From positions 248,001 to 312,000 of the forward strand of contig DAINOJ010000001.1 in NCBI GenBank assembly GCA_036744005.1: a stretch of DNA of 64,000 nucleotides, read 5' to 3'. This document shows positions 33,236 to 41,735 of this stretch, piece after piece. The position numbers were made by a program, and so were the translations under genes. The DNA comes from CALCNS01 sp937897315 (GTDB lineage: Bacteria > Bacillota > JAAYKD01). Under the pieces are notes generated by a model. The model searched no databases and was not told the origin of the DNA. It saw only the letters and a list, made by a program, of their open reading frames with translations. The first letter of the stretch is position 1; every line of letters starts with the position of its first letter.

Positions 33236-33659
33236 TGGTTGTCACTTTCTTTCCCATGAATTTCATGTGTTGAACTACATTGCCCAAGATTCCGTTAATA
33301 AAGCGGGAGGCTTCTTGTGTACTATAGATTTTGGTGATTTCTATGGCTTCGTTCACAGTCACACCGACCGGTACATCATTAATAAACATCAATTCGTATA
33401 GTGCCATACGTAGCACAGTGCGTTCCAAGCGAGCGATACGATCCATTTTCCAGTCCACTGCAAATTCATTGAGTGTAGAATCCAGTTGTGGTCTGTGTTC
33501 AATGACTCCCGAAATTAAACCCTTGGCAAAAATTAAATCGTTATCGGTCATTTCGGTTTCTTCCAAAGAGATGGGTAATGCTTCATCTGCAGAAATCTCT
33601 TGAAATTCGCGTTGAAACAAGGCTCTCAATGCGGTTTCGCGGGCAATGCGCCTCGACAT
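33216..33659 (-). CDS. nusB: Transcription antitermination factor NusB
   Basis: A 147-aa all-helical RNA-binding protein used in antitermination of rRNA operons. Landmarks are RRIARETALRALFQREF at the N-terminus, LDSTLNEFAVDWKMDRIARLERTVLRMALYEL in the centre and VTVNEAIEITKIYSTQEASRFINGILGNV at the end. It overlaps the tsaD-like gene by 20 bp and follows efp across a hairpin. Confidence 0.96.
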   Translation of the reverse strand: MSRRIARETALRALFQREFQEISADEALPISLEETEMTDNDLIFAKGLISGVIEHRPQLDSTLNEFAVDWKMDRIARLERTVLRMALYELMFINDVPVGVTVNEAIEITKIYSTQEASRFINGILGNVVQHMKFMGKKVTTNESEVG

Positions 33660-33693
33660 GGTGGATCCTCCCTTTGTTTATCAGCGTGATGTA

Positions 33694-33717
33694 AGGCCAT
33701 CGTAAAAACGATGGCCT
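33694..33717 (-). terminator. Hairpin between efp and nusB
   Basis: AGGCCATCGT / ACGATGGCCT (10 bp, loop AAAA) lies 12 bases after the efp stop. No T run follows on the minus strand, so it may attenuate or stabilise the transcript rather than fully terminate. Confidence 0.55.
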
Positions 33718-33729
33718 AGTTGTTTGAAT

Positions 33730-34287
33730 TTATACGCGAGACAAATATTCCCCGGTACGGGTGTCAATACGGATTTTGTCTCCTTCATTGATAAAGAAGG
33801 GGACTTTCACCTGTGCGCCTGTTTGTAGGGTAGCAGGTTTAGTTCCGCCAGTAGCGGTATCCCCTTTCACTCCGGGTTCACATTCGGTAATTGTGAGTTC
33901 GACGAAATTAGGCATCTCGATACCAATAATCTTGCCATCGAAGACTTGGATGAAAATATTCATGTTTTCAATTAAATACTTTAGGCCATCGCCGATTTGC
34001 TCCGAAGTTAAATCCATCTGTTCAAAAGTACTGTTATCCATAAACGTGTAGAAGTCACCGGATGCATAGAGATATTGCATTTCTTTGTTTTCAATTCGAG
34101 CCTTATTGAGTTTCTCCCCTGCATTAAAGGTTCTTTCTTGCACTGCACCGGTCGCAACGTTTTTCATTTTGGTGCGTACAAACGCAGCACCTTTTCCGGG
34201 TTTAACGTGTTGGAACTCTAGGACGGACCACACCGCACCGTCAATTTCAACGGTTACACCGGTTCGTAAATCATTGGTACTAATCAT
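33730..34287 (-). CDS. efp: Elongation factor P
   Basis: EF-P (185 aa) rescues ribosomes stalled at polyproline. It has the KOW-like N-terminal domain with VKPGKGAAFVRTK (about 28-40), where Lys32 is at the modification site position, then two OB domains (central ELTITECEPGVKG, and C-terminal INEGDKIRIDTRTGEYLSRV). The pepP-like gene is 23 bp upstream, a conserved pair. Confidence 0.97.
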   Translation of the reverse strand: MISTNDLRTGVTVEIDGAVWSVLEFQHVKPGKGAAFVRTKMKNVATGAVQERTFNAGEKLNKARIENKEMQYLYASGDFYTFMDNSTFEQMDLTSEQIGDGLKYLIENMNIFIQVFDGKIIGIEMPNFVELTITECEPGVKGDTATGGTKPATLQTGAQVKVPFFINEGDKIRIDTRTGEYLSRV

Positions 34288-34310
34288 TGGAAACTCCTCC
34301 GTTTCGATTC

Positions 34311-35375
34311 TTAGATTTCAATTAGGGCTTTCGTTGTATGGTTGAAGTTCCTAAAACCATTGGCAGTGACCAAGACCATGTCCTCGATTCGAACCCCACC
34401 CCAATTGGGGATATAAACTCCGGGTTCGATCGTAACCACATGACCGGGTTTTAATGGAACAAGACCTGTTTTCCCACAGCTCGGTCCTTCGTGAACGTTT
34501 CGGCCCACACCGTGTCCTAATCCGTGCCCGAAATACTCGCCATACCCAGCATCCGTGATGACAGCTCGGGCTACAGCGTCTAGATCTTTACCCAGGATAC
34601 CAGGTTGAACCGCATGTAATGCAGCCATGTGTGCTTCGTAAACTAGCCGATAGATTTTCTTTTGTTCCTCAGTGGCTTTGCCAATCACCATGGTTCTGGT
34701 CATGTCAGAGCAATATCCCTGATATTTTGCACCAAAATCCAAAGTGACAAAGTCTCCGTCTGATAACATGCGATCGGTTGGACGACCATGAGGCAATGAG
34801 GAGCGCGGACCGGATGCCACGATGGTTTCAAAGGCTAGCCCTTCGGCTCCTTGTTGTCGCATATATCGTTCCATTTCCAAGGAGACTTGAATTTCAGTCA
34901 TCCCTGCCTTCATGTAACTTAAAATGTGCAAGAAGGTATGTTCACTGATATCGGCTGCTTTCTGCATTTTACAGAGTTCTTCGTCATTTTTCACCATGCG
35001 CTGGTCTTCCACAACGGAGGACAACGGGACAAACTGTAACTTAGGGTTGGCGTTGATTAAGGATGTTGCCAGTGAATAAGACATATGATCTTGCTCAAAA
35101 CCCAAGCGGACAACTGAAAGTTCAGTTACTAGTTGTTGAAAGGTTAACGCAAGACTATCTGTTTGGCGAATTAAGCGAAAATCGGGTGCTTGCAGAGTGG
35201 CTTGCTCGTAGTAACGGAAATCCGTGATTAAGTTCGCTGTTTCGGCAGTAATCAACAACCAACCGGAAGAGCCGGTAAATCCGCTTAAGTAGGTTCGGTT
35301 TTCAGGATTGGTGACCAATAACGCATCTAACGATTGTTGTTGCAGGGTATCACGCAATACAGAAATCAGACTCAT
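34311..35375 (-). CDS. M24-family Xaa-Pro aminopeptidase
   Basis: A 354-aa creatinase-type N-terminal domain (about 1-130, containing TNPENRTYLSGFTGSSGWLLIT) plus the M24 pita-bread fold. Metal ligands appear in FVTLDFGAKYQGYCSDMTRT, FGHGLGHGVGRNVHE, VVTIEPGVYIPN and GVRIEDMVLV. It removes N-terminal residues next to proline. The pairing with efp, which handles polyproline translation, is widely conserved. Confidence 0.94.
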   Translation of the reverse strand: MSLISVLRDTLQQQSLDALLVTNPENRTYLSGFTGSSGWLLITAETANLITDFRYYEQATLQAPDFRLIRQTDSLALTFQQLVTELSVVRLGFEQDHMSYSLATSLINANPKLQFVPLSSVVEDQRMVKNDEELCKMQKAADISEHTFLHILSYMKAGMTEIQVSLEMERYMRQQGAEGLAFETIVASGPRSSLPHGRPTDRMLSDGDFVTLDFGAKYQGYCSDMTRTMVIGKATEEQKKIYRLVYEAHMAALHAVQPGILGKDLDAVARAVITDAGYGEYFGHGLGHGVGRNVHEGPSCGKTGLVPLKPGHVVTIEPGVYIPNWGGVRIEDMVLVTANGFRNFNHTTKALIEI

Positions 35376-35472
35376 GCTGTACCTCCTCGTGATTTAAACT
35401 TTACAGGATATTTTACCATAAGATTCGAGGTACTTCAACTATTTCGGTAGATTTTTTTGCATGATACTGGAA

Positions 35473-35913
35473 TCAGTCTGCTCGAATTAAAATTCTTCCA
35501 CTGACCGGCTGTATGACAATCGCCAATCGAGTGTTCATCCGATTGGTAACCCGAATTGTACAACCGATGGAGGGAGTTCCTTTTGGGTTATAGCTAATAT
35601 TCAAGGTGCTGGGATTGACGATCTTTATGCTACTGGGTAACGTGTAGTAGGGATACTGCGGTTTTAGTCCATAGTATCGTACAATTCTCTGCTCTTCAGA
35701 TTGATACAAACAAACAACACGTAAGGTACAGTTTTCGCGGATCGCAGTGATCTGAGTTTTTCTCAATTGAAACGTGATTTCTCGCACTACCATATGGAGT
35801 TTCCAATCGTCCAATACCCCTTTCAGTTTGGGAAGCGTCAACGTCACGATAAAACCTAAGAGGACTAGACATAATAACATCTCGATTAGTGTGAATCCTT
35901 TACGGTGCAACAA
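35473..35913 (-). CDS. GspH-like pseudopilin
   Basis: The 146-aa protein has the class III prepilin start RKGFTLIEMLLCLVLLGFIVTLTLP (about 3-27), with Gly before the processed Phe and Glu at +5. The C-terminal part (VIQPVSGRILIRAD) fits GspH/FimT minor pilins. It starts at TTG 35913 with GAGGAA upstream and overlaps pilO by 14 bp. It is last in the pilus operon; a 97-bp gap to the M24 peptidase follows. Confidence 0.85.
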   Translation of the reverse strand: MLHRKGFTLIEMLLCLVLLGFIVTLTLPKLKGVLDDWKLHMVVREITFQLRKTQITAIRENCTLRVVCLYQSEEQRIVRYYGLKPQYPYYTLPSSIKIVNPSTLNISYNPKGTPSIGCTIRVTNRMNTRLAIVIQPVSGRILIRAD

Positions 35914-36472
35914 AGGGGTTCCTCATTTCTGAAGGGGGTAACGCGATACTACTTTTCGCAATCACTTTTTGGCAACTTGTGAATCGAACTTCATAATTCC
36001 ATGTAATACATGGTTGATTTTCGTCATGGGACATCGAGATATGCATGCGTTCCTCCTCCATGAACCACGGCATTTTTTGAATTTCGTTTAACCAATTTAG
36101 AAACTCCAGAAAGCTACCCTGCCAAGTGAAGTGAAGCAATAGGGTTCTTTGAACCTCCTCCGCCGATTGTTTGGATTCAAGAACAGTAAAAAGACCTCCG
36201 AATTGTTGCATACTCCGAGAAAGAGATCGCTGGACCTCTTCCATATTTAACGATTTCGATGGAAGGACCAGCCATTGGTCAAGTTGTTCTTCTAGTTTTT
36301 GAATTTCTTCCAGCAAAGCCTTTTCCTCGCTTAATTCGATAGGTTTTTCTATCGTCATGCTTTTCCACTGCATGTAAAGAGGAAGCCAATATTGCATCAG
36401 GCAGAAAAGCAAAGAAAGGCATAAAACAATAGTCAGCAAACATTGTTCACGAAAGGATATACGATAGTTCAA
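35900..36472 (-). CDS. PilO-like pilus alignment protein
   Basis: The 190-aa protein has one N-terminal helix (about 11-30), a coiled-coil segment (SEEKALLEEIQKLEEQLDQWL, about 48-68) and a ferredoxin-like C-terminal domain, the PilO arrangement. PilO and PilN form an inner-membrane lattice linked to PilM. Sequence identity to known PilO cannot be judged by eye; position after PilN and the domain pattern carry the call. It overlaps pilN by 4 bp. Confidence 0.72.
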   Translation of the reverse strand: MNYRISFREQCLLTIVLCLSLLFCLMQYWLPLYMQWKSMTIEKPIELSEEKALLEEIQKLEEQLDQWLVLPSKSLNMEEVQRSLSRSMQQFGGLFTVLESKQSAEEVQRTLLLHFTWQGSFLEFLNWLNEIQKMPWFMEEERMHISMSHDENQPCITWNYEVRFTSCQKVIAKSSIALPPSEMRNPFVAP

Positions 36473-36990
36473 TTGGAATCATCCTCGTTTACTCGATATT
36501 TCATGAAAATATCATAACCATTTCCTACTTTTTTACGAATATTGCTCTGTTCATGAATCCATATTGAAGATGGACTATGTGCCAGTACATATGAAATGTC
36601 GTCTATGCTGGTAGAGACACCCTGTATCGTAAGCGTCTGATCGGACTCCAATTGCATGGATGTTAAGTATAAACCATGGTCATCTAATATGGGATACTGA
36701 AGGAAGTATGCCTGAATCAAGGAAGAGCCAGTAGGAATGGTTGTTTCCCGATACTCTTTTAGTTTTGTTTTCAGTTGATCTCGCTTGTTTTCGAGTAAGA
36801 CAATGGATTGATGTTGGTCAGCATGATCTAAACTACTATGCTGCTGCTGTTCTATTTCATGAAAAAACCAATACCCACTCACAGTAGCAAGCAGATGAAG
36901 TGCAAGGAGCACATAGAGGCTTTGTTTCATCAGGCGTTGTACTTGGAACCGTTGAGAGGGTTGTTTGGGAAAACGGAAGTAGCACCTCAT
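36469..36990 (-). CDS. PilN-like pilus assembly protein
   Basis: A 173-aa bitopic protein: short cytoplasmic N-terminus, helix at about 23-43 (QSLYVLLALHLLATVSGYWFF), coiled coil (LENKRDQLKTKLKEY) and a periplasm-like globular domain ending VKYRVNEDD-type residues. This is PilN topology, in which the N-terminus would contact PilM. ATG 36990 overlaps the pilM stop (ATGA) with GGGGGA upstream; ATG 37017 is less favourable. Confidence 0.72.
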   Translation of the reverse strand: MRCYFRFPKQPSQRFQVQRLMKQSLYVLLALHLLATVSGYWFFHEIEQQQHSSLDHADQHQSIVLLENKRDQLKTKLKEYRETTIPTGSSLIQAYFLQYPILDDHGLYLTSMQLESDQTLTIQGVSTSIDDISYVLAHSPSSIWIHEQSNIRKKVGNGYDIFMKYRVNEDDSN

Positions 36991-37892
36991 AAGATGTTCC
37001 CCCTTGGTTTCATACATAATAGCTGAGTGATTTGAGCGGTTTTATCTTCTTCTAATGGTTCCAAAAAGTGTATATTTGGAAAATGAACTTGCCAATCTCG
37101 ATGAATAATGGCCATCCTATCAAAACTTTGAACGTTGCTTTCTGAAACACAAAAAACACAAATAGGAATAGCTTGAGGATTTTTTTGTATAAGGTAATGA
37201 AGATATGCTTGCAGGTGGACTTGAAGGGAATTTGGTGTCTGACAGTCCTTCTGGTCAGGCCAATTGAAATCACGATAGTGGGTGAGTAAACCAGATTCAA
37301 GAAAATGAATTCTCATCCAATCTGCTTGAATTTCTAACAGAATTAACTGGTTTTCTTGGGAAGAGATGCCAAGTAGTTCCAAATATAAAGAAGGCCTTAA
37401 GACAATCGAGTCCAGATGAAAGGGGGTTTGCTCGCAAGCATCCAAAAAGCACTGGAAAGGTTCTCGTTTCAAGGCATACATCATACCTGACCATCGATTC
37501 TCTTTTTTTCTTTCTTCGACAGAGGTCGGATGAATACCATGCGATATGAAATACTTGTCCGGAGAATCAATCAGCACTTGTTCATCGTAGATATGGAGCG
37601 CTTTATGCATCGCTTTGTTATTGAGAAACGGGTATTCGGGTAAAGGACGAAGCAGTAGATTGGATTCAGGCAGACAAATATGCAGATTTGCTCCCTTCTT
37701 CGGATGGTACTGTTGCATTTGCTGCAAGAAATCAGCCCAAGTAAATGGTTTCAACAGAGAGTCTTCATAAGATTGTGAAATGTGTTGTATCGCGGTCAAG
37801 TTTGTACCTGATTTTTCATAAAGAGAAGCACGAATTTGATGTAATTGGATGTCGAGCCCCCAACATAGTCTGGTTTTGCCAAATAACGTAAT
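36987..37892 (-). CDS. PilM-like actin-fold protein with likely AUU start
   Basis: From ATT 37892 the protein has 301 aa. The first codons read LFGKTRLCWGLDIQLHQIRASLYEKS, which matches the PilM start (phosphate-1 strand of the actin fold). The reading frame is open to 37913, but there is no ATG, GTG, TTG or CTG between its upstream stop and TTG 37799. The sequence AAGGAAAGGGTG lies seven bases before the ATT, so ATT is the best initiator. The remainder is divergent from classical PilM: no clear full ATP motif set, and C-terminus FLEPLEEDKTAQITQL. It would be cytoplasmic and recruit PilN. It overlaps pilN by 4 bp. Confidence 0.7.
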   Translation of the reverse strand: MTLFGKTRLCWGLDIQLHQIRASLYEKSGTNLTAIQHISQSYEDSLLKPFTWADFLQQMQQYHPKKGANLHICLPESNLLLRPLPEYPFLNNKAMHKALHIYDEQVLIDSPDKYFISHGIHPTSVEERKKENRWSGMMYALKREPFQCFLDACEQTPFHLDSIVLRPSLYLELLGISSQENQLILLEIQADWMRIHFLESGLLTHYRDFNWPDQKDCQTPNSLQVHLQAYLHYLIQKNPQAIPICVFCVSESNVQSFDRMAIIHRDWQVHFPNIHFLEPLEEDKTAQITQLLCMKPRGNIL

Positions 37893-37913
37893 GAGAAAAC
37901 ACCCTTTCCTTAT

Positions 37914-38408
37914 TTATGAAAGACAATTACGCAAATAAAAAGAGCGTTGGGTGGGAGGAATATCCGAACCCTTCGCTTGGATTAAAACTCTCAATAAAAG
38001 GCCATGGGAATGGGTGGAAACATAAAAGCTTATAAACTCAATTCCGAGAGCCAGTTGAACCGTACCGGGAGAGGATTCGGCTGTGATGGTTTCATACAAG
38101 ATTCCTGAGTAGCGATTGACATAAAAGTCGTATCCTTTGGTTTTGTCATTTTCTTTTACCAATAAACGTAGCCGAGGACCATTCTCCAGGTTGGCAGGCT
38201 TGATTTCCACTTGGTACGCTTGAAGGCTCAGTAAGCGTATGCAATCCAATGCAGTTTGTACTTGGAAGTTTTGCTCGCTTTGGATACTGTCATAAACAAA
38301 ACTTTTGGTCAGAGTTTTTTGCATGGAGAGGATCATTAGAGATAAGATACCAATGATTGCGAGAGAAAGAATGCATTCAAGAAGTGAAAATCCCTTTTTA
38401 TGGGTCAT
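37914..38408 (-). CDS. Prepilin-like protein (minor pilin)
   Basis: A 164-aa class III prepilin starting THKKGFSLLECILSLAIIGILSLMILSMQ, with Gly-Phe at the cleavage site and Glu at +5. The rest is a globular domain of unknown identity with a central VKENDKTKGYDFYV. ATG 38408 overlaps the end of the preceding pilin-like gene; another ATG sits nine bases upstream. It fits a PilW/GspJ-like slot. Confidence 0.8.
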   Translation of the reverse strand: MTHKKGFSLLECILSLAIIGILSLMILSMQKTLTKSFVYDSIQSEQNFQVQTALDCIRLLSLQAYQVEIKPANLENGPRLRLLVKENDKTKGYDFYVNRYSGILYETITAESSPGTVQLALGIEFISFYVSTHSHGLLLRVLIQAKGSDIPPTQRSFYLRNCLS

Positions 38409-38778
38409 AGTACACATCCATAGAACAATGTTGAGATAAACTCATACCGGTTCTCCATGTGAGTGTGAAACGAATCAAGGGACACAAGTCGGGATTGAAT
38501 CGGTTCATGTGTTGCCAAGATCGGTGAAAAGAATGATTCTGCAGGGTGTATTCATCTTCGTAATATCCCTGTTGCAACACGAAATGGATTTTGTCATCGA
38601 GTTCACCACTATATAGGCTCTCTAAGCTGTCTTGCATCGCTTCCATCGCTTTTTCGTGGCGAAAGGTATCACTCAGCGAGATTTGATTTTGTAAGTATAA
38701 ATAGAAGAAAGAAAAACCAATGCAGCAAAATAAGGCAAGAGCCAGAAGTACTTCCATGAGAATATAACCTTTCTTCAT
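38398..38778 (-). CDS. Prepilin-like protein (minor pilin)
   Basis: A 126-aa protein beginning MKKGYILMEVLLALALFCCIGFSFFYLYLQ. Here the position after Gly is Tyr and Glu is at +5, so processing by a type IV peptidase is expected. The remainder is unassigned. It overlaps the next pilin gene by 11 bp and is 16 bp downstream of the PilX-like gene. Likely a PilV/GspI slot. Confidence 0.78.
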   Translation of the reverse strand: MKKGYILMEVLLALALFCCIGFSFFYLYLQNQISLSDTFRHEKAMEAMQDSLESLYSGELDDKIHFVLQQGYYEDEYTLQNHSFHRSWQHMNRFNPDLCPLIRFTLTWRTGMSLSQHCSMDVYYDP

Positions 38779-38794
38779 TCATCATTCTCCAGTG

Positions 38795-39745
38795 TTAACG
38801 ATACACCAAACGACTTTCAATCAGGTAGATTCCGTTCGAAAAAGTGACGAAATAGGGCTCTTCTAAGAAGGGGATTTTTTCTGAAATCGGATCGACACAC
38901 AGAGTTCCCGAATGGATTACGAGATGATTTGTAAGCAAGATTCCATGCAAGATCAAGGTTTGATCTTCACGTGCTAAAATTTCAATGCAGCCGAGTCCGC
39001 AGACGGAGGGGATTTCAACTTCATTGGCAGCTTCGAGTAGGTTCAAGGTGAGTGAATCTTTAGCAACATACAAAACCTGGGTATCCCATTGGTATGATTT
39101 CAACTCTATTGGGTTATCATAGTAAATGGACGGCCCAATTGCGAATGCACCCGTTTCAGAGCCCTTAAAGACAGGATGATTGGCTATGCTGGTGTCAACA
39201 GAAACGCTCGCTTTGGAAAACCAAAGATCTCTGAAATTGGTACCCATCGTAATTCGCGTGGGAATTTCGCAAACAGAAATCATGGTTTTATATGTTAATG
39301 CATGTTCAGTGAAAACCAAACGACCATTTCCTTGAATGGTGTCCTGAACACAGAAAATATAGGAATTTCGGATAGGGTCAGAAATTTTATAACGATTCTG
39401 TATGTAGGTCGTTACTTTTTCTTGAATTCCCACACCGGTGAGAAGCAACTCGTGTTCTACGGTATTGCACTGAAAGGAGCAAGTTCCCCCGTTGAGTGAA
39501 AAGGTGTCTTCAAAAGATAAAGTAGGAGAAGTCCGTTGCGACCACTGCATTTGTAAGCGTTTCTCTCCTACTTCCAGTGCAGAGAGAGCTTGATAATATG
39601 CAAAGACTTCATCTCTGTGGTTGTGTGCCAACCAATAACGAACACAGCGATCGAACTGCAATCCACTTAAGAGCAATGACATAAACATGAGCCCCAGCAG
39701 GGTCATGAGTAAAGTACTTCCCTGTTTTACTTTTTTCTTGGCCAT
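38795..39745 (-). CDS. PilX-like type IV pilus associated protein
   Basis: About 316 aa starting at ATG 39745 (MAKKKVKQGSTLLMTLLGLMFMSLLLSGLQ), with a single N-terminal hydrophobic helix resembling the PilX/GspK class that lacks the canonical Glu+5. A long beta-rich domain follows; it contains several Cys (for example CSFQC and the late CGLGC) and may be disulfide-bonded outside the cell. ATG 39745 overlaps the pilD stop by 19 bp. A longer frame to 39931 is a shadow of pilD. Confidence 0.65.
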   Translation of the reverse strand: MAKKKVKQGSTLLMTLLGLMFMSLLLSGLQFDRCVRYWLAHNHRDEVFAYYQALSALEVGEKRLQMQWSQRTSPTLSFEDTFSLNGGTCSFQCNTVEHELLLTGVGIQEKVTTYIQNRYKISDPIRNSYIFCVQDTIQGNGRLVFTEHALTYKTMISVCEIPTRITMGTNFRDLWFSKASVSVDTSIANHPVFKGSETGAFAIGPSIYYDNPIELKSYQWDTQVLYVAKDSLTLNLLEAANEVEIPSVCGLGCIEILAREDQTLILHGILLTNHLVIHSGTLCVDPISEKIPFLEEPYFVTFSNGIYLIESRLVYR

Positions 39746-40110
39746 GTGCGAAACAGAGCAAACAGAAAAAGAAAAATGGAGGTAAGCAAAGAAGCCCAAA
39801 ATAGCTGAATCGGATTCTGGACGACCAGCCAACAAATCGCCCAAGTAATAAGCATAGACACTTCCAACCATAGATAACGAAATGGAATTTGTATACCACA
39901 ATATCGGCACTTTCCTCGCAACCATAACCAACTCACGATTGGTATGAGGTCTTTACCTGCCAATACATGCCCGCAGGAAACACAGTGAGACCTTCCGGTT
40001 AAGGATTCTCTCCGAGGTACACGCCAAACCAACATATTGAGAAAAGAACCAAATACCGTACTGAGGATTAAATACAACGGCAAATAGGCACCATAAAGCT
40101 CTATGTTCAT
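39727..40110 (-). CDS. Truncated prepilin peptidase, N-terminal (methyltransferase) domain only
   Basis: The 127-aa protein shows the N-terminal part of PilD: FGSFLNMLVWRVPRRESL (about 21-38), then the zinc tetra-Cys module CVSCGHVLAGKDLIPIVSW...CRYCG (about 43-72) and PFRYLWLEVSML. Full-length PilD (about 250 aa) continues with the aspartic peptidase domain (TD/ID and GxGD motifs). Here the frame stops after one further helix, at FALFRTWPRKK. No A24 catalytic motif is seen in the next kilobase. The cluster therefore has no complete peptidase. A second peptidase elsewhere, or a split form, would be needed. Confidence 0.85.
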   Translation of the reverse strand: MNIELYGAYLPLYLILSTVFGSFLNMLVWRVPRRESLTGRSHCVSCGHVLAGKDLIPIVSWLWLRGKCRYCGIQIPFRYLWLEVSMLITWAICWLVVQNPIQLFWASLLTSIFLFLFALFRTWPRKK

Positions 40111-40493
40111 TTCGGGAATTCCACCTTCACAAACTTATTATTGGGAAATTGAACTTCTATACTCCTTGGTGTCGTGTCTGACTCTAAGTATATAAACTTT
40201 TCGCTATTGTTCGTGATCTGAACATGGAGTTTTTGTAACTCGTCAGCAGTTATCTCTTTGTCGTTTGTCAAAGTCACGGTCATGCCCTCACCGGATAACT
40301 CTGCCTTAAGTTCTTCTCGTTGTATGGCAGCAATTACTTGTAGAGCATCTGCTTTGGCTTTATCTTCTTTCGCAGCATCGTAGACACCTTTTATTTTAGG
40401 TACCGCAATCGCGGATAAGAGCGCTACAATCGCTAATACGACGAGAACCTCAACCAGAGTAAATCCACCTTTTTGCCATTTCTTGTATCTCAT
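40107..40493 (-). CDS. Type IV pilin-like major subunit
   Basis: A 128-aa class III prepilin with KKWQKGGFTLVEVLVVLAIVALLSAIAVPKI (about 4-34), including Gly-Phe cleavage site and Glu+5. The globular part is short and Lys-rich (KVEFPK end). Size and position just after pilC suggest the major pilin or GspG-like subunit. It overlaps pilD by 4 bp. Confidence 0.9.
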   Translation of the reverse strand: MRYKKWQKGGFTLVEVLVVLAIVALLSAIAVPKIKGVYDAAKEDKAKADALQVIAAIQREELKAELSGEGMTVTLTNDKEITADELQKLHVQITNNSEKFIYLESDTTPRSIEVQFPNNKFVKVEFPK

Positions 40494-40509
40494 TTCGTAG
40501 TCCTTCTTT

Positions 40510-41724
40510 CTATAAGAATAATGTATCTCCTTGCCATTGGTTCATCATCGGCAACAGAATGGCGGCTGCCAGGAATCCGACCAATAAGGAAAGGAAGAGG
40601 ATAAGAACGGGCTCTAACAGTCTTTGCATCTTTTGTTGAGATTGCTGGATATCGTTTTCATAGAGTACAACAAGGTCGGTCAAAGCCGAACTCAAGCGGT
40701 TCCCTTGCTCTCCCGTATGTAACATGCGAATAAAAGTAACCGGGAGACACTCTATTTTTCTTATGACTTCATGGAAGGATGATCCTTGTTCCAATTGACC
40801 AGAGATTTTTGAGAATTCTTGTTTCAAATATGTATTCTCTATGAGATTGGCACAGATCGGTAAGACTTCTTGTAATTCCAAACCATAGCCTAACAAGATG
40901 GAAAGGGGTGAACTCCATCTTGTTAGGTCTTGTTTGACCGTATATCCACTCCAAAGGAAGGAGTGTAATTTCCATTTGTCGAGAGATATACGTAAAGTTG
41001 GGAGCGTAATGAATAGATAGTACTTCATCAAAAACGCGAACACCATTATTAGTAAAGGGATGAGCAATAGTGCCATGCGATACTCATAGCATCGGAGTAA
41101 TATCCGGGTAGGTAAAGGTAAAGCGACGTTTTGATCATATAGTAAAAGGAAATTTGGTAAGATGACCGATAGAATAAAGTAAGCAACGCCCATAGATACA
41201 AACAGAAGTAGTATGGGATACAAAGTGGAAGTTTGCCTTCTCTGCTTAGCTGTTGCTAACTTTTGGTAATACTCAGCGATATCGCGAAATAAGGGACCCA
41301 AACGCGCACCTTGTTCGCCGGCTTTCATAGAAGCAATGAAGAAATCGGGTAACCTCGGATGATGCGAGAGGGCTTCCGATAAAGACTCACCCGCTTCTAA
41401 TGATTGGATGAACCTTCTTAAAAAGAATCGCTTATGCGCATCCTTGGTCTCTTGAAGAATGAGTTCGAGAGATTGGACCAAAGCGATGCCACCTTCTGTA
41501 AGGAATGAGAGATGTTTGCAGAACAAGCTCAATTCACGGTCGCTATATAAAAGACTGTGGGAATTTTGAAAGGCGCGCCACCACGAAGGTTCCGTTTCCA
41601 AACTTAAGATAATTGGATATATTTGACCCAGTTGTTCCATGGCTTCTTTTCGATGCTTTGCAAAAAGATGCGCTTTATAGCTATGACCTTCTAGATCTAG
41701 TGCTTTATAACGAAAATATGGCAC
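40510..41724 (-). CDS. PilC/GspF inner-membrane platform protein
   Basis: A 404-aa protein with two T2SSF domains (about 60-190 and 265-395) and helices after the first domain (LYPILLLFVSMGVAYFILSVILPNFL) and at the C-terminus. The segment FFIASMKAGEQGARLGPLF (about 128-146) and its counterpart FIRMLHTGEQGNRLSSAL are the repeated family core. It anchors the assembly ATPase. Confidence 0.93.
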   Translation of the reverse strand: MPYFRYKALDLEGHSYKAHLFAKHRKEAMEQLGQIYPIILSLETEPSWWRAFQNSHSLLYSDRELSLFCKHLSFLTEGGIALVQSLELILQETKDAHKRFFLRRFIQSLEAGESLSEALSHHPRLPDFFIASMKAGEQGARLGPLFRDIAEYYQKLATAKQRRQTSTLYPILLLFVSMGVAYFILSVILPNFLLLYDQNVALPLPTRILLRCYEYRMALLLIPLLIMVFAFLMKYYLFITLPTLRISLDKWKLHSFLWSGYTVKQDLTRWSSPLSILLGYGLELQEVLPICANLIENTYLKQEFSKISGQLEQGSSFHEVIRKIECLPVTFIRMLHTGEQGNRLSSALTDLVVLYENDIQQSQQKMQRLLEPVLILFLSLLVGFLAAAILLPMMNQWQGDTLFL

Positions 41725-41735
41725 GAGGTGACCTC

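Noticed and set aside
39746..39931. N-terminal extension of the PilX-like protein
   Set aside because: It is an out-of-frame reading of pilD, and the pilin-like N-terminus begins at 39745.
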